Origin: Rusavskia elegans
Lineage: Eukaryota; Ascomycota; Lecanoromycetes; Teloschistales; Teloschistaceae
NCBI GenBank assembly: GCA_011316305.1
Contig: SAUG01000021.1
Span: 62,001-126,000 of the forward strand
DNA length: 64,000 nt
Direction of reading: 5' to 3'
The notes under the pieces were generated by a model. That model did no database searches. It worked only from the letters and a program-made list of their open reading frames with translations, and was not told the DNA's origin. The position numbers and the translations under genes were made by a program. Shown piece after piece: positions 55,595 to 64,000 of the stretch. Position 1 is the first letter of the stretch. Each line of letters begins with the position of its first letter.

Positions 55595-57035
55595 CGAGAT
55601 CCGAAGGAATACACTACTGTTCGTACCGCCTATCCAACTACTATCTAATTTCTTAGTCTGAATACCCCGGCGCCGTGAGAAACCTCTCCTCCTTCGTCGT
55701 GTCTCGAAGCTCTCTGCATTAATCTGTGAGGTACTTGGTGCTAACCCAGTACTTCTGCTTTAGGCTGACCGGGTGGGCATCCTGATGACGGGAAGGAATT
55801 CACAACCTTGCTTCCGGAACTCAAGGCTGCAATATGGGAACAACGCACTCCTTACGAAGTTTCTTTCACGGTGCCTACCAGCTACTGGTATTTGAAAAGG
55901 CTTGATCTCAAGGCAGTTGACTAAGTTGACTTCTGATTGCTATGAGTATGCGTCCTCCTCGCTGTTGTGTGCATATTGCTGGTCACGGGCGAAAACAGGC
56001 TCTCAGTGAGTAACCTTCTATCCTGTCCTTTGACAGGACATCCAATGCCGGTGTAAAATGAGCTATCGGATGCCCTGCTTGCGAGTCGCAGGGCCATGCA
56101 GCTCGAATTGGGGAATCCTAGTTGAACGCGTTGGCAACATATTCAAACAAATAGATCATGTAATATTCGCCAACGACACCAGACGATAACAGCTATCAGA
56201 AACTGGGCCTCAAGGCCAAATGGAATACTGGGATCAAGGGCCGGACTGACCGCGCGAGAACGAGGGCGGAGACATACATTACGGACTATCTCCAGAAAAC
56301 GGTAATGGACACGCCATGGATTACCCGTTCGAGAGTCTGACTATGGAGGTTACAAGGCTAACTCCCTGGGCCAACTCCTTTCGTCGAAACTTGCTTTGGC
56401 CGACTCCTGGATCCGGGGTGTCGATATGTATGCATCCTTGTGTATTACGCTAGTCATCTACTGCAGCCGCTCCGGCGACATCATTGTAGAGCATGACTGA
56501 GTACAAGTATTGGTTGGAGGTTGGATATATACTATGGCTTCCAGACTGTTGTTATTCCCAGGTGATACCGAATAGATCCACCGGACTCCCTTCAATCTAG
56601 GAATCGGTAGAGACAAGTCGATAGCTTGAATTACATTCATTGATCTCGCTGGTAAAGCCGTCGACGTACCGATTGCACTTCGTTTGAACACAGATGTATC
56701 AATTATGGACCAAACAATACTGTTGTGGATCTCCATTACATCCACTGAAGCTTGAAGGGTGATGGAATTGGGATCTATCACAGGGGGAGGAAGGCTGTTA
56801 TTTATGCTGCGTGGTCCGTCACGCTAATACCTAAAATGGGATACACCCTTGCTGTCCTCCAATCATATTTCATGCAGAGTAGAAGATCGTCGTCGAATTA
56901 TCTGAGCGATAAAAGGACCGCAACCCACTCTCATCACATCTCTCCTACTGTTGTATGCTATGTTGAAAGGAATCCATGATCGATTGAACTATCTAGGGGG
57001 CAGAGCGCCTATATATATATATAAGAAGGTGGCAG
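55595..57035. other. Decayed region before the AT-rich block
   Basis: 1.4 kb without an intact gene. A short open piece near 55.81-55.92 kb reads LLPELKAAIWEQRTPYEVSF, then VPTSYWYLKRLDLKAVD before a stop, and looks like the end of a decayed gene. A hairpin (GCCCTGC, nine-base loop, GCAGGGC) lies at 56072-56094. A third fragment of the dispersed repeat is at 56061-56078. Confidence 0.45.
56061..56078. repeat. Dispersed repeat core, copy 3
   Basis: AGCTATCGGATGCCCTGC matches the core of the repeat at 22733-22750 apart from a two-base gap; flanks differ. Confidence 0.4.
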
Positions 57036-57198
57036 GCACTTGGACCTATCTAGAAGGTAGTTAGGGTATAACGTATTCGCTATTGGTTTATAATATTCCC
57101 TTTAATCAGAACGTTTTATATCTATAATATATCTATATCCTAGATTTATTTTAGTTCTAGTTTCTTAATAAACTTTATAAACGTCTTTTCTATAAATA

Positions 57199-57700
57199 TA
57201 TTAGCATTTTCTAAAACCGGTTTAAAGCCGGTTTCAGCCGTTTTAACCGTCTTAGCCGGTTTATAAACGGCTTATTAGCCGGTTTCGGGTATACTCGAAG
57301 CTATATAGCTGTACGGCTAAAACGGCTAAAACAGCTAAATAGCTAAAATAGCTAAAACCGGCTAAAAAGATTTAGAAATTCGATTTTAAATTCGTTTAAA
57401 TCTTTATTAGTTAGTAGGCCTATATACGCCTATATATGCCGCTAGGCTAGCTTCGTCTAGATCGAAAATATTAGATTTTTTAACTAGAATCTAACTAGAA
57501 TAGATCTAGCGTAGTTTATTAAATAGATATTCGACTTTTATTATTCCCGCTTTTAATAGCGGCCGTTAAACTTTATTTTCGAATTAGATTATATAGATTC
57601 TATTTTAGGCTATTTACTAAATAGATATTCGTACTATAGATACTATTAGAGCTTTAATCTATCGAAAATCTATTTTTTAAATTTTTAGATTATTTAGATT
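57199..57700 (-). repeat. Copia LTR, left copy (3' LTR of the minus-strand element)
   Basis: 57199-57590 aligns in direct orientation with 63583-64000. Both start TATTA (a TG end changed by G-to-A would give this) and share the repeated CCGGTTT, AGCCGG and GGCTAAAA modules and the GTTAGTAGGCCTATATACGCC stretch. The inner end is not exactly defined; the RNase H frame of the element ends near 57.75 kb, so ~500 bp is an estimate. Confidence 0.7.
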
Positions 57701-58250
57701 TTTAGATTATTTAAATTAAAATAGCTGTTAGCCGGTCTAATTTAAAAATCCATTTTAGAATTCGCTGATATAGTTTTATAAAACTATCGGCGGCTTCGTC
57801 TTTAGTAGATATAAACTACAGTTTAATTTTACTTTCTATAATCTTTTTCCGAATAAAATAGTACCGAATTTTAATATATTTAGTTCTACTATAGTATATT
57901 AGATTTTCGGCGAAGACAATAGCGTTTTTATTATCGATTTAGATAATTATTTACTAGAAACTATTATCGAATCCGAATTCGTTAAAAAAACGGCGTATTT
58001 AAAAGACTTTTTTAGCTATTTTAGATATAGCTATATATTCTGCTTCGCAGTTTAAAAAAGCGATTAATTTCTAATATTTAGAACTTTAGCTAATTACTAT
58101 ACTACCGAGTTTATAAAAATAGCTTCTAGTAGATTTTCTATTATTATCGCAAGCCTAATTAATATTTATATAGTCTAAAAGACTTTTTATTTAATAGACG
58201 AATCCTAAATCTAGCTGTTTTTTAAAGTATCTAAAGATTCGTTATATAGC

Positions 58251-58660
58251 TGTTACGTCCACGATTCTATAGAGGTTCTATAGAGAGATTGGTCAGACAA
58301 GCGAGCCTAATTATCTATAGTCGTCTATAGCCGATATAGCCGCCCTTTTAGACGAGACTTTTAATAGGCGGCTACTCGTCAGCTTTAATAGCTACTTTTA
58401 CTATATATATCGTTTATTACTTTTATAGATAGTTTCTTTTATTAGTCGTTAATATAATTATTAAATATATTTCTACTATTTTCTTTTTAATTACTTTATA
58501 ACGAAGATATCTCGTAATATTATAACTATACCTCTACGGCTGTATAGAATTAGTTACGATAATTTATACTAGAACTCCTTTACTATTTAGTAGCTCGAAC
58601 TACGTCTACGGCTGTAGCTAGACTTAAGCGTAATACCTTCTAATATATAGAGACGTTATA
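58251..58660 (+). repeat. Left LTR of the nested element
   Basis: 410 bp, collinear with 61188-61597. Contains CTATAGAGGTTCTATAGAGA near its start and CTACGTCTACGGCTGTAGCTA near its end. The left copy keeps more C and G than the right copy at differing sites. Confidence 0.88.
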
Positions 58661-59359
58661 TTTTAATAATTTACTATATTAGTCTCGTTATCCCGACCTA
58701 CGGATCGAAACGATACTATTAAAATAGCTATACTAAATATCTATAAAGAAAATAAAGGATCTTTAAAGCTATAGATTATTTAAATAAATATCTACTTTAT
58801 ATTATACGTAAACCAATTTCTAAATAAAATAGTTAAAATTCTATTTATAATATTATTTCTAGGAAAGATAACCTTTAATTAGATATAGCCCCGTATAGAA
58901 AATTACCTCGATAACCCGGAAGAATAGAGAAAAGATAAAATATTATAGATTTTCTATACCTTCGATAATCTTATTATAACTATAAAAGAAACTTTCGGAA
59001 ATAATAATAAAGATAAAGTAATAGATAGAAAACTAATAGTTCTAAAATAGTAGAAGTCGGTAGCTATCTACGCTATTTAGTTTAGAATATTAGTTTATAA
59101 AATAGATTAGAAAAATTTAGCTTTAAAAGTCTACTTCTATAAAGAATTCTAGATAAAAGTTAAAGAAACTATAATAGCGATCGAAGAACTAGATTCGTTA
59201 GTAAATTTTATCGAATTTATAATAAAGATCGATACTAGGTAGTATAAAATATATTTAGATAAATAGACGTTTAGTAAAATAAGACCCGCTAAAAGAAAGC
59301 CTAGAAGAAATCTAATAGAATTCGATACTACCGAAACTAAAGGATCGAAAACTAAAATT

Positions 59360-59401
59360 TATTATTTATATAGAAAAATAGGATATTTTAAAAAGAATTA
59401 C
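59360..59401 (+). other. Degraded CCHC zinc knuckle of the nested element
   Basis: The frame reads YYLYRKIGYFKKNY. Spacing is exactly that of a retroviral-type zinc knuckle (C-x2-C-x4-H-x4-C), but all four ligands are Tyr: three TGY-to-TAY and one CAY-to-TAY changes, all transitions of the RIP type. Upstream the frame keeps a gag-like IDTR-stop-YKIYLDK segment. Confidence 0.75.
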
Positions 59402-61187
59402 CTAATTAAAAAGATAACCGAAGTAATTAAAGATTTTTTTAAAATAAAAAGGAATTATTCTATAAATATAAAACAAAATACTGGTTAGCCTACTATAATA
59501 ATACTTAATCTATCTATCTATCGGATAAAAAAGAGATAGGATATTATTTTAAAAAACTAAGGAAAGCGTAAAAAATAAAGCTAATAATCGATTTTAAACT
59601 ATATAAAACCGAAAAACCCTTTACGGTAATACTTAAAGTTAAAATCGGAGGTTAATAAATAATAGCTTTCGTAAATAGAAAGGAAAATAATAAAGTTATA
59701 AAAGGATTTTATAATAAAATTATAGAATATCTCTATAGACGAATAATAAAAGATAATAGAATCTTCGATATCGAAATTAAAATAAAATATAGATTAATCG
59801 GAATAATAAATTTTACTATAATTAAAAGTTAGAGAAGTTATATTATCCTAGAAAACGAATAGAAAGAATCGATTTTAAAAAAACTAATAGAAAAAAGTAC
59901 TATCGGTAAGAAAATAGAACTATAAACGATATATTTCCTAGTCTATAAAAATCTTTTATATAAAGAAATAAACGTCGTCTCTATAATAAATTACGACGAT
60001 ATTAAAAAATTAGATAAAAACTTTAAAAAAGGCGGAAAGGTCTGGAATATAAAGATCTGGAAAGAATACTACTATTTCCTTTAATAACTTGCTAAAAAAT
60101 ATAATAAAAATAGAAAGATAATTTAATAGCTTTAGATAAATTACGTTAGAAAAATATACTAAAATATAGTTAAAGCTATAGATAAAATCGAATATTATAA
60201 ATTAAACCAGGTCGATTAGAAAAAAAGAATACCGGATCTAGCGTTTAGTATATAATCTAGAAACGAGGAATTCGATTAGTATCTATCTTTATTATTATAG
60301 AACGAAATAGTTACTAAAGATTAAAATTTAGTAGAATTATCGGAAGAACTAGAAATAATTTATAATATAGATATATAAACTAAGTATAAAACCGAAGATA
60401 AAAGAACTTTTAACTAGACCTTTTTTAGAACCCTACGTTTTCTATAAATTAAGAAAAGTTAAAATCTTTTAAAATTTAATCTAGATTATTAGAACTAAAC
60501 CTAGGTATTAATTTAATAGAAGCCTTTTACGCGGCTAGTATAAAACTAACAGAAAAATAAAACGTAACCGGATTATTAAATTTATTAAGCCGGGATAGTA
60601 CGCGTTATTTCTAAACGATAAGATTATTTTTATATTTATCTAAAGCGCGATAATAAATAATAAAATATTTCTATTTATTAAAGAATCGGCGGAGGTCCGA
60701 TTCCTAAACTAAACGTTTATTACGAATCTTCTTTTCGGAATTAAAAAAGGACTCGATATAACGATAAATCTTAGAATATTTATTAAAAATACCCGCGATA
60801 TTAGAACGAAGTTTATTTTTTTCGTCTTTAAAACGCTTCCCTATAGAAGTTAGTAGAAATAAAGAAATAAAGAAATAATATATAGATAATATTAGATATT
60901 AAAAGATCGTACGACTTCTAAACCCGAGTATATTTACTATAAATATTACTACTAACTTCGATTTTATATTCTTTTAAAGAATTACGGGTATATAGAAAAT
61001 AAAAAAAAGGTATTACGATTTCTTTTAACTAAATATAATAAAAAGACTTTAGTCGATTTTCTCTTCGAAAATATATAATAAAGATATTAGTAAAAAAAGG
61101 AAAAAAAAGAAAAAAAAAAGAATAAAATCCTTTTTATATCCCGCAGACGGTTTTCAGGCTAGGTAAAAAGCGATATAAAAGGGATTA

Positions 61188-61597
61188 TATTACGTCTACA
61201 ATTCTATAGAGATTCTATAGAAAAATTAGTCAAATAAATAAACCTAATTATCTATAGCCGTCTATAGCCGATATAGCCGCTTTTTTAGATAAAACTTTTA
61301 GTAGATAGCTATTTATCGGCTTTTATAGCTATTTTTACTATATATATCGTTTATTACTTCTATAGATAGTTTCTTTTATTAGTTATTAATATAATTATTA
61401 AATACGTTTCTACTATTCTCTTTTTAATTACTTTATAATAAAGATACCTCGTAATATCGTAACCGTACTTCTACGGCTATATAGAATTAGTTACAATAAT
61501 TTATACTAAAATTCTCTTACTATTTAGTAGCTCGGACTACGTCTACGGCCGTAGCTAGGCTCGAACGTAACGCCTTTTGATATACAGGGACGTTATA
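61188..61597 (+). repeat. Right LTR of the nested element
   Basis: 410 bp, starts TATTACGTCTACA where the left copy has TGTTACGTCCACG, ends GGGACGTTATA, and is followed by the target duplicate ATAGC. Confidence 0.88.
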
Positions 61598-63582
61598 ATA
61601 GCAGTCTAGTAGATATCTATAGAATTAGCCGAAAACCGTAAAATTTATAAAACTATAAAAGCGAAGTCCGAACGGATATCTAATATAAAATATATAAAGG
61701 ACCCGATAATAGATTAGTATTACTACTTCTATATATCTAGCGCTTCGAAATCGAAAAATATAGATTTTAAAATAAGGTTTAAATCTATTAATATTAAACT
61801 GCTATTAAAATCTAGTATATTAAAATCTTTAAAAATCTTCTAAAAATAAGTTTTCTAGCTAAATTTAATAGTTCTATTTAGACGGTTATAGATAACTTTA
61901 AAGCTAAAATAATAAGTAACTAGACCGAAATCTAATATCTGGAAACGTTTTAATAGCTTTTATTTAAAAGTTATAATTACAGGTTTATTAATATTAAAAA
62001 GTAAAAAATTATCGACGTAGATAGTAATATAGATACTAGTCTTTTTATTATAGTAGACGTTTGGATTTTCGGGAATAATTATATATCCTAATAATATTAG
62101 GAAATCTATAAAAATTTTAAACTAAATATAAAGTATTTATTTTAGATTATAGAAAATTTTATTTAGTTTATATACTATATTAGGCTGCTCGAATCTAGTA
62201 GATATTTCGATATAGATTTTATTATCCAGATTTTTATAGAGAAAGACGGTTTTAATATCTATCTATTCGACCTTCTAGTTATTTCGAACGGCTATAATAT
62301 ATAGAGCTTTATAGATTATTAACTTAACTACTATAACGAAAGTCTCGTTAAAATCGATTCTATAATATTACTCGATTCTTCGAATAATCTAGCAAGCTTT
62401 ATAGTAGATAATCTTCTTTTTAAAATCACGTTTTAGTTTATAGACCTATTTACTACCGAAAACTCTCTAGTAAATAGATTTAACGACGAACTTCCAGGTT
62501 TTATTATTATTAAATAATTTAAATTCTTCGATTATTTTAGAATTTTATATAGGCGTTTAAACGGAAACTTTAGTTCTTTTATAGTTTATAGATTCTATAG
62601 AATCTAAATTAATAGGATTATTAAAAATTTCTTCGGTAAAATTTCAATAGGTTTCTATACTAGTAAGGAAAATAGAAATTAATATTACTAGATTTCTATC
62701 TTGGTTTTCGAGGCGAAAAATAACTATTTAGATATTAACTAGAATATAGTATAGTTCGGGATTTTACTAATAATCTACGAATAATATTTAATAATATAAA
62801 ATCTATAAACGGGTCCTTTTATTTAGAAATTTATTATAGTTAAAGTTTTTTTCTAGAGACCTTTTCTAACTATAATAGGATAGATTTCGGAGGTTATCTA
62901 TCTATAATCTTCTAGAATTTCTATTTAATATAGGTATTTTATAATTAATATTAATATTTAGAATAATTCTTTTACTAAGGCGGTAGTCGTCTTTATAGAA
63001 TCTAATATCGCGAATAAATTCTATTCTCTTTTTAACTAGATTAAATACTCGGTATTAATCTATTCTACTATAGTCTAAGAGTATATATTTCTCCGTTCGA
63101 TCGTTAAATTTTTTAAAGATATCGCGATTAATTATTTTATAGCTAATACTATCGATAATCCGAAAGTAATTAAAATCTAGTTTAAATTTATTTTAAGCCT
63201 CGAATAAAATAATTCCTTTAAAAGTATTCGTTAGTAATTTATTTAAAAGATATACTTTTATACGGACTATTTTAAATTAAAAGTTAATATTTAGGTTAAT
63301 ATTTTTAAAAAGTATTTTTATATCGTCCTAGAATATAAATATAGAGTATTTAATAGACCCGTTCTATTCGGGATTATAGGATACTATCGGTTTATATTTA
63401 ATATTATAGATTTTAGTAATACTTTCTATAATTTTAGATATAAACTCTTTTCTATTATTAGAATACTAGCGCTTAACTTTTAGACCGGTTTAAATTTTTA
63501 TAAACTATATCCAGTCTCTAATAGCGCCGGGGATATCTAATTTCTATTTTAAAAATATAGTCTAACGTATCCGAGTTACTTC

Positions 63583-64000
63583 TATTAATATTTTCTAAAA
63601 CCGATTTAAAGCCGGTTTTAGCTATTTTAACCGTCTTAGCCGGTTTTTAGCTAATATAGCTAAAAGCGGTTTATAAATAGTTTATTAGCCGGTTTCGGGT
63701 ATACCCGAAGCTATATAGCTGCGCGGCTAAAATAGCTAAAATAGCTAAATAGCTAAAACGGCTAAAACCGATTAAAAAAATTTAGAGATTCGATTTTAAA
63801 TTCGTTTAAATCTTTATTAGTTAGTAGGCCTATATACGCCTATATATACCGCTAGGCTAGCTTTATTTAGATCGAAAATATTAGGTTTCTTTATTAGAAT
63901 CTACCTAGAATAGATCTAGCGTAGTTTATTAAATAGATATTCGATTTTTATTATTCCCGCTTTTAACGGTAGCCGCTAAATTTTATTTTCGAATTAGATT
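63583..64000 (-). repeat. Copia LTR, right copy, cut by the window edge
   Basis: Direct repeat of 57199-57590 with scattered C/T and G/A differences and a ~25-bp insertion near 63655. It abuts integrase sequence directly, so either it is the 5' LTR of an internally deleted element or it begins another copy. Confidence 0.68.

Larger units (their letters stand above)
58251..61597 (+). mobile_element. Nested LTR element, complete, 3347 bp
   Basis: Two direct LTRs of 410 bp each (58251-58660 and 61188-61597) flank a 2.5-kb interior, and the whole is bordered by a perfect 5-bp target duplication, ATAGC (58246-58250 and 61598-61602). LTR ends are TGTTACGTC and GACGTTATA, inverted to each other apart from G-to-A type changes. 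A purine run (AAAAGGGA) precedes the right LTR, and a gag-type zinc knuckle is on the plus strand, so the element is oriented plus. The interior has a gag-like segment of Ty3 type near 59.15-59.40 kb. I could not find RT, RNase H or integrase in it, so it may be non-autonomous or too degraded. It sits in the copia element just before RNase H. Confidence 0.85.
57750..63582 (-). mobile_element. Ty1/copia retrotransposon, RIP-degraded, interrupted
   Basis: Reading leftwards on the minus strand, copia pol domains are recognisable in order. Integrase core lies near 63.45-63.35 kb: SNNRKEF, where relatives have SDNGKEF, then SYNPE-stop-NGSI. RT starts near 62.5 kb (NKTWKF, VYKLKRDF, IDFNETF), with the catalytic box as YVDN at 62019-62008 instead of YVDD. 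After the inserted element, IFRYFKKQLDLGF leads into RNase H near 58.2-57.8 kb (NRKSTRSYFYKLGS, LNCEAEYIAISK, TKYIKIRYYFIRKKI). Trp codons have become TAG and Gln codons TAG/TAA; His has become Tyr, Asp become Asn. These are C-to-T or G-to-A changes, the RIP pattern. Gag and protease are absent between integrase and the right LTR copy. Confidence 0.82.
57036..64000. repeat. AT-rich, RIP-degraded transposon block
   Basis: From about 57.04 kb to the window edge the base composition changes sharply to very AT-rich, ORFs disappear on both strands, and TA steps dominate. Every recognisable element here carries C-to-T / G-to-A type changes. The left edge is marked by a TA dinucleotide run at 57009-57021. 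The block continues beyond the window. Confidence 0.9.

Noticed and set aside
57199..57420. CRISPR-like or satellite array from repeated GGCTAAAA / CCGGTTT modules
   Set aside because: Unit lengths are irregular, there are no unique spacers, and the whole stretch recurs as one piece at 63.6 kb, so it is LTR sequence.

Overview
The window is nuclear DNA of a filamentous ascomycete (Pezizomycotina). Genes are interrupted by short introns of about 46-60 nt with GTRNGT donors and CTNA-type branch points. The gene content is typical of that group: a class I chitin synthase, an Opy2 osmosensor anchor, a HET-domain relic, a fungal-only multipass membrane family and a GT2 glycosyltransferase. The repeats carry the C-to-T / G-to-A damage left by repeat-induced point mutation (RIP). 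I cannot name a class or species. All splice sites were read by eye, chosen because frame and homologous sequence agree across the junction.

Layout. 0-20 kb is a core block: a 5'-truncated Cys-rich gene at the left edge, an orphan three-exon gene, proteasome alpha-1 (SCL1), a divergent mitochondrial PPR protein, a C2H2 transcription factor behind a 2-kb gene-free stretch, GET3, a second orphan, beta-carbonic anhydrase, C1-tetrahydrofolate synthase, eIF3i (divergent from it) and a histidine-phosphatase protein. 20-28 kb is accessory: a seven-exon membrane-protein gene with two inverted-repeat elements in its long introns, a frameshifted ankyrin fragment, and HIU hydrolase. 28-44 kb returns to core genes: GT2, gamma-tubulin complex GCP3, a WKF-domain protein, Ubc12, a PLP enzyme with a C-terminal Cys cluster, and the class I chitin synthase. 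45-49 kb is gene wreckage: a broken paralogue of the 20-kb membrane protein and a frameshifted HET gene. 50-54 kb holds OPY2 and DUG1. 54.8-57 kb holds a broken F-box gene and small fragments.

From about 57.0 kb to the right edge the sequence switches abruptly to a very AT-rich, gene-free block. It is a Ty1/copia retrotransposon on the minus strand (integrase, RT and RNase H still readable, TGG and CAR codons turned to stops, His turned to Tyr). It is interrupted by a complete 3347-bp element with two 410-bp LTRs and a perfect 5-bp target duplication. That inserted element retains a gag zinc knuckle in which all four metal ligands have become Tyr.

The genes form no pathway cluster. Several act at the cell surface or in polarity (GT2, chitin synthase, Opy2, GCP3), but as single core genes. 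I see no defence, CRISPR or secondary-metabolite system. The most informative material is the nested RIP-degraded transposon block, the intronic inverted-repeat elements, and the cluster of decaying accessory genes.
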